Below are positions 1-12,665 of a DNA stretch of 64,000 nucleotides, piece after piece. The stretch comes from Hypomesus transpacificus (taxonomy: Eukaryota > Chordata > Actinopteri > Osmeriformes > Osmeridae): contig NC_061062.1 in NCBI RefSeq assembly GCF_021917145.1, positions 2,492,247 through 2,556,246 of the forward strand, in the 5' to 3' direction. The notes below the pieces were generated by a model. That model did no database searches. It worked only from the letters and a program-made list of their open reading frames with translations, and was not told the DNA's origin. Within the stretch, counting starts at the first letter, position 1. Every line of letters starts with the position of its first letter. A program made the translations under genes and the position numbers.

Positions 1-1455
1 GCTGAACACTAGGCTCCTCTGTTTAGCTCCCCTGGTAGCAGAGGAGTGAGATATGGGCTGGCTGACAAAAAAAGCCAAATCCTGCGGTCACGTTTGCTCC
101 GCAGACGTAAACAATGACACTTTCAATTTCCTGTGCCTGCCGTGGAACAGGAAGAGCGTCCATGGAAAGGAAGGCAAACCCTGACTTGTGTGTGTGTGTG
201 TGTCAATGTGTGTGTACGTATACGTGTTTCTGTGTGTGCACAAGCACATGCTTGTGTTTGGTTTAATTTGACATCAATTTAAGATGGCAGAAACTTCATC
301 TCCGCTCACAGATCATAGATGACATCATGGCACAGATCAAAACGCTTGCACGCTGTGGTTGGTGCAACAATAGGTTTTCTTTTCGCACACTTGGGTTTCC
401 TGTTGTTATAGGCCATCAGCAGAACACTGAACAGAGGCTGGCCTCACCTTCTCCATTCCCAGTTAATAACCCTTCTCCTGGATCCAGACCCTCCACCTGA
501 GCTGAAGAAACATCTGCTTGCAACGTGACCAATAAAGGCCAGATGGAGTTATCTGGAGCACCCTCTCCCACAACCCCCCCCCCCCCCCAACACACACACA
601 CACATCTATATAATGAACTGCTTGTTTACCATACGTGTGAAATGCTCCATCGGAATGTGAGAGTGTGTGTGTGTTTAGAGGGGGCTTGTTTGTTTGCCCT
701 GCCCCTTAGTTTTTACTGCGACCAGACTGACCATCTGTGGGTGACTAAGCACACCTTGCTTTTCAGAGTTGTGACTCTCCACTGCTTTCCTCTCCTTTAC
801 TGCCCTTCTCTCCACTCTCCTCCTCTCCTCCCCTCCTCCCCCCCCCCCCCTTGGTGTTCCTGTCTGTAGGGCTCGGTGGTTGTGTGTTGTGTGTGTGTGT
901 GTTGTGTGTGTTGTGTGTGTGTGTGTGTGTGTGTGCAGTAGCTGTGCTCCATGCTGTAGCAGTCAGGGCACCGCAGGCCTCCATCCCGGGCAGGCTGGGA
1001 GCGCTCCACTTCATCAGATCTGAGGGAGAGCTAACCTGGGCCAATTAAGAGCTCCAGCAGAGTGCTGCTGTCCGCCATGCCGGGGCCCGCCCCCTCTCTG
1101 CTTTGATCTCCAGCACGCTACACGCAAGCACAGCCAGAGCGCTTTAGCCCCTGTGAAATGGACGACAGGGGCTAGTCCAATTATTACAATCTGGTTTCAG
1201 CATCTCCAGATAATCAGACTTAGGGGTGACAAATGACCCTTAACTCTGTCCCTAGGCCCACCTCCAGGCAGACAGGCCTGAGAGTAGCAAGGCCACAGTC
1301 AGACGGACTGGTTTAAATTCAAACATGCAGTCGTACTTACTCTTCTAACAGGATTCCTACGGACGTTGTTTAAGACGTGCTGAATTGACCAGCTGTTTAC
1401 CGCGCAGTACACGAGAGGTAAGCTGGTTGATCCCACAGCATGTGTGTTTCCCCAG
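1..1455. other. Non-coding sequence upstream of the first visible fgfrl1 exon
   Basis: No exon was recognised here. The fgfrl1 exon at 1456 begins with the last two bases of a codon, so it is internal and this stretch is most likely fgfrl1 intron. The signal-peptide exon expected for the family was not found. The stretch contains short (TG)n runs near 190-240 and 880-935 and poly-C tracts near 575-590 and 838-850. Confidence 0.6.
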
Positions 1456-4400
1456 GGCCCCCGAGGGTGGCGGAGAGAGTAGCCCACAGGCAGACAGCTC
1501 GTCTGGGCAGCGCCATCAAGCTGCCCTGCCTGGTGGAGGGAGACCCCCCGCCACTCATCATGTGGACCAAGGACGGACGCAACATCCACAGCGGCTGGAT
1601 CCGCTTCCGGATCCTCCGTCTGGGGCTCAAGATCAAGGAAGTGGAGGCAGAGGATGCTGGGACCTACATCTGCAAGGCCACCAACGGCTTTGGCAGCGTC
1701 AACATCAACTACACCCTCATAGTGATTGGTGAGTGACTGGACACACTTTTTTTTTTATTGCTGCCATTTACACGACTGTTTATGCAAGGCGTCGTGTCAG
1801 GTGTTGTGTAATGTGGCTTGACTGTGGCCTTGGGTAAACCGAACAGGCACTGTGAGTTGGAGTTGTGTTTGGGGTTCGGCTTGTGTTACACATCTTACTC
1901 GTCAAAAGCGAATGCCTAATTAGCCCCGCGCTGCGGATGAAGTCACCTTTCCAGTAACTCTGCCCAGGCTCAGTAGAAAGGCTTACAATCTTCCGGTGAA
2001 GCTACATATGTAGCCCCCCCCCCCCCCCCCCCCCCCTCTCGCCTACCCTCCCACCCCCCAAGTTCAAGATCTTGTCAAGTTGCAGATGTTCAAAGACGTG
2101 CTTCACGGAGGTTACGGTCTGAAACACGGGGATTTCGAGCTGAGGGTTAGAGGCTGATCTCTTCATCTCTAATATCTGAGATATCCTCCGCGCACAATGC
2201 CCGAAGTCAACAGCCGTTCGGGATATAGTTTCATAGTGCTTCGTCCTCTGTGACTCAAGTGGATCTGGAAATCTCTCCTTTCCCCCGGCTAAACCGTGAC
2301 TCGATGAGGCCAGGAGACCTGGGACTTGAAGCGGCTTTACAAGAAACACATTTACTTTTACCTACGTGATTAACGCTTTCTTGTGAAGTCTCTTCATGTT
2401 AGTAGAGACTAAGCAGACACCAAGTCTAATTCCCCAGTTCCTAAAGCGTGCCGGCTCTGTTGGATCTGTGTGTGAGTTGAGTGTCTGTGTGTGTGTGTGT
2501 GCGCGTGTGTGTATACAAGTATATGTGTGTGTGTACAGTTTATTTCCTGTACTACTGACTGGAGCGTGATGAATGAGAGGAATGGAGCGTGAAGGTTCTG
2601 TTTAGCCTAATTACTCTAAGATGCCTAATTAGGGTCAGAGTCTCCCAGAGAGAGAGGGAGAAAGGGAGAAAGGGAGGGAAGGAGGGAGGGAGGGAGGGAG
2701 GGAGAAAGGGAGGGAAGGAGGGAAGAAGGGAGGGAGGGAAGGAGGGAGGGCGGGGGGGAGGGGGGGAGGGAGGGAGGCCAGGGGCCCAATGGAGAAGCTG
2801 CTCCTCGGTCTTGTGACAGGCTTCTCACACCAGTACGCAGGTCTTATCAGTCAGATCTGGGAAACACTGGGGAGTGAATGGTGCTTGTTGTTTTATGGCT
2901 GCATGTTAGGGGCATAGTGGGGTAATTGGGAAAGAGAGTTTACCAGTGTTATTTTTTCGTTTCTAGTTCAAGTTGAGGTTGCAAGCATGGTCAAAGACAG
3001 GGTGTTGATTTCCATAAAAGGAAAGGATGGAGACGCGAGGACACGAGGAGAGGCCGAAGGTCACACTACAGCTGTGTGATGTGTTGAGAAAGTTGTTTGG
3101 AGCTGTGTCTACCACTTCCTAATCTTCATGTTTACATAATCTGCTTTTTTTGCCATAAAACTCTTTTGGAGTTCTTAGTCTTATTTTTTTTTTTACCTTT
3201 TTTGGGTAACTATGATCAAAACTGTCTCGTTCTCTGTTTAGATTCATTTGTGTGATCAGGCAGCAAACTGTGTAAATCTTGCTGTCAAGTCATCCGAATG
3301 ATAGATAGCACTTCTTTTATTACTGTACAGTAGTGTGTAAGTCACAAATGATTTATCCTCCTGCTGCTCTCTATGTGAGAGAGAGCTTCAATGAAATGAA
3401 GACTTCAATGAAAACTATTTCAGCCCACTGTGATGAAGCAGAGAAGTTGCTCCAGATCAGCTGTGCCTGGCTGCTTCTGGTGGTCCTACTCCCACATAAG
3501 GACAGACTCAAATACTTCTCGTACTTTTTGAACCTTTTTTTTTCCTCCTTCTCAGAAGGCCGTTTCCCCTTTCCTTTTCCTTGTCCTCTGTATTCTTTTT
3601 TCCCTCCCTGGACTACAAACTGTTTGGCTTCACGTCCCCCTCCTGCTGGTCAGGGCTCTGTGTTCCCCTTCTCTCCTGGTTGTGGTGAGAGCGTGACCAA
3701 CACTGGGCCAACACCAGCCTCGCAGGAGTCCTTCCACAGCTCTGTTGTGGAACACCTCAGAAACCTCCTCCCCTCTCATCTCCTCCCTTCTCTCTTTCTC
3801 CAGATCCTTCTCTCCCGTCTGTCATCGAGGCCAGGACCTGCCAGCCCGTCACTACTTTGTTTAGATAGATAATTGTTCTATCAGGGGTGCAGCGCAGCGA
3901 GACCCACTTTTCACGTGTGTTGGGATTACTTGAGGCTTGTTTTCAGATCCCTGCAGGAGCGGAGGTATAGGTAGGGAGGCTTGACAGCTATGAATAGAGG
4001 AATGGTGCTGTATTATCCTGAGCAACAGTTTCCATTCAACTTAGCACAGCTAATTGTGAGACATTTGAATTGTGTTGCAGCTTGTAGGTGGTTTGGTATC
4101 CAGTTGGGAGGCCTGCTACAATCCTCAAAGAGAAAAGGGGAGAGATTATTTATTTGAAATGTTGTAAATGGGGGGTGTAATACAGGCTAGATTCCAGCCC
4201 AGCTCCACATACAGTATCCATCATGCAAGTTTATTATTTTTACTGGAGCTCAGAAAAAGAAAGAGAAACAACTGCAGTCAGTTATAGTGCCGTTTGGGGG
4301 AACAGAGGCGACGATATCCTGGCAGCCTTTCAAGCTCAAGGCCCTCGCTGCACAACACACTGTTTAAGCATTACAGTCTGCATCAGCGGGGACGTGCAAG

Positions 4401-7400
4401 GGAGAAGACAGACAGGGGGAGATTATGGAGGGGGAGAGAAGAGGGAGACTTTTAGAAGCGAGACAGAGAGAAGAGGAAAGGAGAGGGCTGTCTGCCGATG
4501 ATGTCACGTGGGGATCCGCTGTGTTGGGGGCGTGCTGTTGGAGATGTCTCCCTCTCCACCATCTGCCAGCAGGCAGCCTGTCCTCCCCTGAGCTATCCCA
4601 AGAATCTGGTGGGCCAGTGCAACATGGCGCCTCTTCAATCCCCCCCCCCCTCCCCTCCAGCTGGTTGTTTGGGCACTGTTTGGGGTGGTCTCCTGACAAC
4701 TGGACCCAAACACCCCCTCCCCCCTCCTCCTGGTGGACAGAGAGACAGACAGATGGTCAGACAGACGATCAGGTCTGACAGACAGACAGACAGACAGACA
4801 GACAGATCTGATCTCACCATCAGTCAGTTCTCTGCAGGGTTGACTTCTATGATGTTAAAGATATCATCAGATGGCATCAACATGTCATGTTTTTACAGCT
4901 CAATCTTGTTGTATTAACATGTCGTGTTTCGGCTACTTAAATACAAACACAGTGTTGACGTTCTGCATAACTTCAGCAGGATAACCTGGGTCAGATCTCA
5001 ATGGGCCCTTCTTTAGCGCGCAGGTCGTTAATTGTCAGCTGTATTGAGATTGCTCTGGAGATGCTGCAGTTTTGGGTGACCGTTTAGATAAATGGTCCCA
5101 TGTGTGACTTATAGCATATGGTAGCTGTTTGGAGATCTCTAGAGTGTGATGCAAGGCAACTACACATAACATTAGAATGTCCCCAACAACATCTGGAGCT
5201 TGTTGGGACCCCCACAATCATGGGGGCTTTCCTGCGATTCAACTGTTGCACCAGGGCCAGAGGAAGGAACAGGGGAGGGCACTTCCTGTAGCTGGATTTG
5301 TGAATGGAGCCGTCGAGGGGTGAGAGGGGAGAGCATGCAACCCTGAATTACCGTAGATCAACAGCTCAGCTGAATCACCTCTCTGCTCGATGTTTGACTG
5401 CTGCACGCAGGTGTGTTCCCAGGTGTGGGAGTCAGATGGCTGAGCGGTTAGGGAATCGAGCTATTAATCAGAAGGTTGCCGGTTCGATTTCCGGCCGTGC
5501 AAAATGACGTTGTGTCCTTGGGCAAGGCACTTCACCCTACTTGCCTCGTATGTCCCTGTACTTACTGTAAGTCGCTCTGGTTAAAAGCGTCTGCTAAATG
5601 ACTAAATGTAAATGTGTTTGTCGTGCTTGAAATTGCGATGGGTCCTTTAGGCTCGGGCTATCGATAAAAGTCTTGCTCGCTTCCTGATAATCAAAGCCCT
5701 TGTTTTCTTAGGGGCCCACTCCAGGAAGACAAATGACATGTTATCAGTGAGACATCGTGTCTCTCAGGAGCCCTGCAGATTCTCTCTCTCAGCTCCTCTT
5801 TGATGCAGCAGGAGCGTGGGGCCTCTTAAAAAGGAAGAGCAAGCAGAGAGCAAGCGAAGACGGACGGACAGCGAGGCCCCTTGGTCCTCTCCGTTTACTC
5901 ATAATTATATTTTTCAGTATTCCAACAATAACAGTTAGATGGCGGCAGCGGGAGAGCTGTTCTTCCTCCTCCTGCTCTGTGGCTCCAGTGAGCCTACATT
6001 GTGTTAAGACAATAGCAGCCAGGACTGGTGGTAGAAACACTTATAAAGGGCGCCTTTGTTCCTAAAGACCTTCAAAAAGTAAAGAGGAAATAGATTCAGG
6101 AACTAAATTTTTTTTAAATATATAAAAAACACACATACACACACAACAACAAAAAATAAAATAAACGAAATCCCTGTCAGTGTGGGACTGTGTTTGCACT
6201 GGGAGGTTCAGGAACAGGGAGGAATGTGGAGAACCCAAGTGAGCAACAGAAAAATATTTCTTCCAATGTAGGCTGTTTTTTTATTTTAAGGAATGGGTTA
6301 TTATCGTTGGCTAGTTAAAGCCCTTCAAATAGCCATGACATCATGGCTGGCCTCGGTGCTACAGGGGACAATGGAGGGCTTGTGCCCGGAGAACCCTCGA
6401 GAGCTAGGGGTTTTGGGGGAACCGGGAGGGCGTCTGGAGGGAGAAGGGGTGGGGGGGGGGTAGAAGCCACATCTGGTCTCTCTACCTGCCCCAATCAAAC
6501 ACAGAGTCAGAATCAAGCGTGCCAAAATGCATTTCGAGAAATTCAACCGGAGGCTACACGGAGCTCAGGTTCTGCGAGAGAAACGGGGCTTTGCTCATAG
6601 AACCAGCTGTAGGGTATTTTGATCTTCTCGAGAATTTGACATAGTGTCTCGTGATAGCAGTTACAAAGTGTGTTTGACGTGAGTGTACTGGACGTCGATT
6701 AAAATGTGAGCGTTTGAAGTCGTAATGAATAGATGTCAGAAAACCTGCCAGAACTTCAGGAACTGGAGACTGGAATGTTGAAAGATGGTGAAACTTTGCG
6801 AATGATTTCACAGCTAGGTTTAATACGATTTGACAGCGTGCCCTGTTCTGGTATCAGATTAAATCATTTTAACCCGCAACTGTGCTCTGGATTATCGTCT
6901 GCGACACAAGCGGTCGTTTACGTCTCGCACGGCAAGGAATGGCAGCAATCGGTATCTGCAGGGCCGTAACTACCATTGAGGACACCGAGGTCGTGTCCTC
7001 GGTATTTTTTTTCGTATTTCAGTTTTTTTTTGTGCTTAAATCGTGGTATATAAACTCAAAATAAAGTACACGTGAAACTTACTGCAGGACGATGATCTTG
7101 GTCTCCCACAAACCGTAACGTGATTTTATACTTGAAGAGCCGAGTAGCTCAAGAGTTTGGACATACGTGCTGCGCGTCATCAACAAAACGTACTGTCGTT
7201 ATGGTAACCACCAAACACAAGTCGGATGCTGATGTTACCGCCATAGACATACCGCTACTGTTAGTGAATAGCCTATGTTAGTTACAGTCACTGGAAGAGG
7301 AGCGCAGCAAACTAAACATGTAGGTTAACCCTTTACTGCCTAGCCAACATTCCAAACATTCCATAAGCTGTTGAAATATGATATTCATATTAATATTCAT

Positions 7401-10226
7401 ATTTTTTGAATTTTCATATTAAATCATACACCTTAACTGTTTATACCATCTTGAAGAGGAGAACTAGGAGATTTTTATCATGTCAATAAATATATGATCA
7501 CTTGAGGCAAATCATATTTTATTAAAGTGGTTTCAGGCAGCCATTCTTTACAAAAACTTCTCCATCCACCATACCTCATCAGACAACTGCTATTTTCACC
7601 GATTTAATTACAAGATGGAGAAATACTTTGAGTGGGTGGAATATCCACAAGTCTGTAGGCAATGTAGAACAGAAGACAGATTAGAAATATCATATTTTGA
7701 TTAAAAGTTATGACCATTCTAGTGACTAGTGGAGACATAGGGAAAACCGGAATTATCCTGTCCCAAAAGTAGCTAGCTCTATGGCTGGATACTCCTCTCG
7801 ATAACTAAAAAACGTTCGAGTTTCTTCCACAATCGACCGAATTGGCCAAACAAGGCATGTACATTTAGCTTACAGTATACATAATCTACCTAGTTAATGT
7901 TGTTTTTCGAAGTTTTTTAGAAATCTGCTCAAATCGAAGCTAAACAGTGCTACTACCGTCATTGCTGCCTGTCACAAACGGCCAAGCCGGACACGTCGTT
8001 CTTTCCTGAAAACACTCGCTTCACTCCCACAAACAAATTCTTCGTAAGTAAAAAGTTTAGACTTTTAATTGACAATATTGACAACACATATTAAGGAACT
8101 TGTCTTTACTCATAATATCGTCTCCGATTTAAATTCGAAGCTGTAAATCTAACACTGTAGGCAATCTCCCATGGTCTCCGCTCTGGCTCCGCCTCGGAAA
8201 ACAATGGCTGCCGTTGCAGACGATAGATTTATTTCCCCCTCCCACTAACCCCTTAACCAATGATATGTACTTTGAGCTTAAGTTGTCATGAGTATCTGGC
8301 AGTTTTCAGAAATAAAATCGGTGATTGGACGGTGACGCTATTAGGGCGGGAACCATGGGCATTTTAATGCCCATATTTGAATGGTCCGGCAGGAAAGGGT
8401 TAAGAGAAGTTTAAGTGGCAGATGACTGTGAGAAGAAAGATTCATTTTCATGTGGAAATATTTGTATTGCAGCAGCGTACTACTCAGATAAGGAAACATC
8501 AAATCAAAGTTTGGTTAACTCCGTCAGTACCGGTTGTCAATCAATTTCCACCGGTTGAATCAACATTCATTTTGCGATTGATATGTCATTGATGTGATTG
8601 ATTGAAAATGAAATTCAGTGGCAATTGGGAAATATCAAACTGACTCGCTATCGCTCGGTCGATACGTTCCAGCCTCAGTTTGATATTTCCCGGCATGACC
8701 GAACGGTCGAGGTTAGTAAGTAGTTTATTATATGGCAAGTTTAGATTATTTTCGTTTTGTAAACGAATATAAATGGTACCTTTAGGCTAATTGTAGCTAG
8801 CTCTCAAGTCTTCTCACGGTGTGTTTCATGTGTTGCCAAGCAACTCATTACTTTTGATAGAAAGCGGACAACATGGTTCTGCTAAAATGGCTTTAATTTC
8901 ATCACAAAATAACGACACAAGTGATTCAAAGAGTCTGGTCTTCATCCTCACTTTCGATGACAAAGCTTTTCAGCATCATCTGGATAGTAAAACTCAGCAG
9001 CTGATTCGTCGATATCGCTCATTTTGAAGCTGACGTCAGAGGGCAATACGGATCCGTATTGACCGGCGAGGAGGGCAATACGCGGCTGGGGTGACTACTC
9101 ATTATCCAATCAGAACGCTCGTACCGTCGTTGCCATATAATAATAAAAATGAAAATGAAAATGGCCATATTTAAATAATGTAATTTAAAAAAATTCCGGG
9201 GGAGCATGCCCCCGAACCCGCCTAGAAGTTCTGACTCATGACCTCAGTATTTTTTGGGCCCTGCGTACGGCCCTGGGTATCTGTGTCAGATACTCATGAA
9301 TGCCCATCTTCCCCAGTCGATGTGCATTACCAACCATCTCTTAAGTTTCACTCATTATATTTTCACTAAGCCCTGTCTTAGCTCCACCATATGATGTCAG
9401 TCAGTCAGTGACATCATAGTCCCCAGCTGTCTCCTGGAACTGGCCTTATGAAAACCGATCATGTTACTTTCAAACTCTCCAGTGTGTGACCTTAACATGC
9501 TCCCCTCTGCGGATTCTATCTATAAATGCTAAATTTACTCAGATGGAGCCAAGAGTGTTTCACGGTGTCTGCATGGTGTTCTCTCTTCGTGTTCACGGTG
9601 TCGGAGGCATTGTGACGGATTGTGAAACAAAGTGGTTTGGACCGAAATGGAAAAGTGATATTTCACTGTTTGTGATACAACTCTGTTGTTCTTTAATCTG
9701 CTCGATATGTCAGTGCTTTGAAGAAGCTTCTGACATCGTCAGAGGCCACGACTCCTTTAAGAGTGTTTTAGTGTGTGTGACTGTCTACGAATCCATAATT
9801 TTTCCAATTTAAAATATATAAAAAAGATTTCATGACCAGAATAATCACAAAGAAATTATATATTTTTGTAAAAAAATAAACTACGTAACTACGTTTCTGT
9901 GGTCTCTGGAACCCAACTGCATTCAATATTTGCCCCAAATGGCCACAGAACACAAGAAAAGTCCTAATAGGATTACTGTATAATCTCTGTCATCACCCTC
10001 AGTTAAGGTTTCTAAGGCCTTTGCTGCATGCCGGCTGGGCACAACAGTTCCATCGTTTTAACACCACTTAGGATTCAGTTCTGCAGGATGCATTTCCTCA
10101 GCATCCATGACTTGTGTTCCTGCTGCTCTGTGGTAACGTGTGTCTCTCTCTCTTCCTCCTCCTCTATCTCTCATCCTCTCTCTCTTCCTCTCTCCTTCTC
10201 TCCTTCTCTCTCTCTCTCTCTTTCTC

Positions 10227-10298
<72 letters not shown>

Positions 10299-12665
10299 CC
10301 TCTCTCTCTCTCTTCCTCTCTCTTTCTCCTCCACAGACGACTCTGGTTCCGACAAGACCGGGCCCGGGGTGGCAGATGAACTGGAGGCGGAGTCAGGCCC
10401 AGACAGCTTGTCAGGTAAACTAGGTAAGAGCTGTCCACCATCCAGGATGCAGGAGCATCGCTGGGTTCCAGTTTAACCAAACAATATCCCTTTGAGAAGT
10501 AGCATCTAATTTTCCAGGGGATCCTAAAATATGCACAGAAAACCCCTCCAGTTTCATTCAGTGAAGCGCGGCAGTGGCAACCCACAAACCCTCTCTCCGT
10601 GTCCCTGTTTCTCGTCAGTCCGGCCCAGGTTCACCCAGCCTGCCAAGATGAGGAAGCGTGTGATCGCCCGTCCCGTGGGCAGCTCGGTGCGTCTGAAGTG
10701 CGCCGCAAGCGGGAACCCTCGTCCAGACATCGTGTGGATGAAGGAGGAGCGCCCGCTCACCGACAGAGAGGTCGGCCAAGGGCGCCAGAAGAAGTGGACC
10801 CTGAGCCTGAGGAACCTGACCCCAGAGCACAGTGGCCGCTACACCTGCAGGGTCTCTAACCGTGCCGGGGAGATTAACGCCACTTACAAAGTGGAGGTCA
10901 TACGTACGTATCCTGCAGCGAGACTCGGACTCTTCTGTAGAGGGGGAGGAGTCCGACTGAATGGGTGTAGGAGGAAAGAGGAATGAGATGTGTTGCTGTT
11001 CTTGCTTTCTGTTAGTGATCAGAGAAAAGGAAGTAGAAAAAAAGTTCAGTGCTAGAACATTTACGTACAGTACTTAGGAACTCAGTCATTAGCCATTCTG
11101 GATGGGAATTTGACCAAGGAAGAACCGTGAACTTTGAGAGATTCTTTCTCTCTGATCTACCTTCTCCACATGGCTGCGTTTGATCAGGAAGCCTCGCTCA
11201 CAGCCCTGCGCCCATGGACCAATGTGTTTGTGTAATCATGTATATGAGAAGCATATTGAGAAGGGGAGTTTGAGATGGGAGAGTTTGTGTTTGGTGGGGA
11301 GGGGGGAAAGGTGCTGCTTAACCTAGAGCCCCTCTACCCAATCTGGGGATGATTATGGTCCAGCTGTCTGCCAGAACACCAGCCCCCCCCCCCCCCCACC
11401 AACTTCTGAGACATGTGCTGCACAACCAGGGGCAGAGAGAGAGGAAACAAATCACACATACCTCTTGTGTTACATGCGATATTTCCCTCTCCCTCTCTCT
11501 CTACCAATTACGCGTCCCGATCCTGAGGGCCGGATCCAAAGAGACGTTCCTGCTTGTTCAATGTGCAGCGTCTCCGTCACGTCACTGCCACGGGACCTCT
11601 GTTGTGACAGTCGGGCTCGTTGTGTTTTTCTCCGCAGAGCGGACCAACTCCAAGCCCATCCTGACGGGCACTCACCCGGTCAACACCACGGTGGACTACG
11701 GGGGCACCACCTCCTTCCAGTGCAAGGTGAGGAGCGACGTCAAGCCCGTCATCCAGTGGCTCAAGCGGGTGGAGTCCAACGAGGAGAGCCGCTACAACTC
11801 CACCATCGAGGTGGGAGACCACCGCTTCGTGGTGCTGCCCATGGGGGAGGTGTGGTCGCGCCCCGACGGCTCCTACCTCAATAAGCTGCTGATCACCAGG
11901 GCCAAGGAGGAGGACGCGGGCATGTACATCTGCCTGGGCGCCAACACCATGGGCTACAGCTTCCGCAGTGCCTTCCTGACCGTGCTGCCTGGTAAGAGCA
12001 GTTCAGATGTGATGCTGAACCTCCTTTGATGTGACGCTAGGCTCCTATGAGGGTTTAGGTGCGGTTTTATGAGCGTACGTAAATTCCCTCGGTGACGCTG
12101 CTTGTGAGAACGGAAACACAAATCAAATTGTATTTGATCTGACCACTATCTACAACTATCGACCTACTATTTGACCACTGTCGACGATCATCATCTGTGT
12201 TGACCCTTTCTCTTCTCCTCTCGTCCTCCAGACTCCAAGCCCCCCATCACCCCAATGTTTACCCCAGCCTCCAGCACCCTCCCCTGGCCTGTCATCATCG
12301 GCATCCCTGCTGGCATGGTGTTTATCTTCGGTACGGTGCTGCTGTGGTTCTGCCAGAGCAAGAAGCACTGCTCTCCTCCCAGTGCCCCCACGGGGGCCTC
12401 TCAGAACCTGCAGGCCTCCCACCGCCTGCCCTACCGGGACCGGGACCGCACCTGCGTGGCCCCCTCCTCCACGTCCTCCAGCCCAGACAAGGACTGCATA
12501 AACTACGAGGACTACCTGACCCAGAAGCAGTTGCTCCTCACCCAGGGCGGTTCGAACCTCCCGACCAAAATCTACCCTAAGATCTACACTGACATTCACA
12601 CGCACACACACTCTCACGTGGATGGGAAAGTACACCAGCATCAACACATTCACTTTCAGTGTTAG
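1456..12665 (+). CDS. fgfrl1: Fibroblast growth factor receptor-like 1 (5' end missing)
   Basis: Single-pass FGF receptor relative with three Ig domains and no tyrosine kinase. It binds FGF ligands and heparin and acts in cell adhesion and as a decoy or modulator at the cell surface. Exons: 1456-1728 (Ig1; cysteines in LPCLVEGD and TYICKATN), 10337-10423 (acidic linker), 10619-10903 (Ig2; LKCAASG, YTCRVSN), 11638-11991 (Ig3; FQCKVRS, YICLGAN), 12232-12665 (membrane segment around [16 protein letters not shown], then a cytoplasmic tail). The tail ends with YPKIYTDIH and a His-rich stretch finishing in HFQC, the family signature. All splice phases agree and give 476 codons plus stop. The signal-peptide exon is not in the model. 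The large intron 1729-10336 carries transposons. Which fish paralogue (a or b) this is was not determined. Confidence 0.95.
2644..2791. repeat. (GGGA)n purine-rich microsatellite
   Basis: GGGA/AAGG tetranucleotide run in the fgfrl1 intron, almost all purine on the + strand. Open frames across it on either strand are low-complexity artefacts. Confidence 0.85.
5431..5615 (+). mobile_element. tRNA-derived SINE, copy 1
   Basis: The head resembles a serine/leucine-type tRNA: A-box-like TGGCTGAGCGGTTA, then B-box-like GGTTCGATTTCC. A body with TGTCCTTGGGCAAGGCACTT follows, and a 3' tail AGCGTCTGCTAAATGACTAA. The same unit recurs at about 23991, 26739, 45154, 48874, 50081 and 53910. It lies in the fgfrl1 intron. 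Confidence 0.88.
7329..8399. mobile_element. piggyBac-type MITE nested in the hAT element
   Basis: Flanked by TTAA at 7325-7328 and 8400-8403. The ends are inverted: CCCTTTACTGCC at the left and GGCAGGAAAGGG at the right. TTAA target sites with CCCT ends are typical of piggyBac. A subterminal palindrome, GGGCATTTTAATGCCC, lies near 8357-8372. No transposase frame is visible, so it is non-autonomous. Confidence 0.85.
8724..9144. mobile_element. Possible MITE bounded by a 14 bp inverted repeat
   Basis: TTATTATATGGCAA at 8724-8737 recurs as its reverse complement at 9131-9144. Another inverted pair around GGGAAATATCAAACTGA (about 8628-8645 and 8673-8690) lies just outside. No clean target duplication was seen, so it may be a structured part of the surrounding hAT element. 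Confidence 0.45.
10138..10336 (+). repeat. Polypyrimidine block with about 39 consecutive C, abutting an exon
   Basis: (TC)n, then C at 10228-10266, then (TC)n again, ending in the acceptor CTCCACAG of the fgfrl1 exon at 10337. It doubles as an extreme polypyrimidine tract. The opposing GA-rich frames are spurious. Confidence 0.9.

Larger units (their letters stand above)
6959..9275. mobile_element. hAT-like non-autonomous transposon in fgfrl1 intron
   Basis: The termini are inverted repeats: CAGGGCCGTA starts at 6959 and TACGGCCCTG ends at 9275. They are flanked by a perfect 8 bp target duplication, GGTATCTG, at 6951-6958 and 9276-9283. An 8 bp duplication and CAG-type ends point to the hAT superfamily. 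No transposase was recognised inside. Much of the interior is made of other elements (7329-8399, possibly 8724-9144). Confidence 0.85.

Noticed and set aside
5431..5500. tRNA gene
   Set aside because: The A- and B-box-like motifs belong to a repeated SINE head with a conserved non-tRNA body; no full cloverleaf with proper acceptor stem was evident.
8821..9027. 68-codon open frame inside the fgfrl1 intron
   Set aside because: Lies within the non-autonomous hAT element with no recognised domain.
10058..10585. 175-codon minus-strand frame rich in Arg-Glu and Gly
   Set aside because: It is the complement of the pyrimidine block and an fgfrl1 exon.
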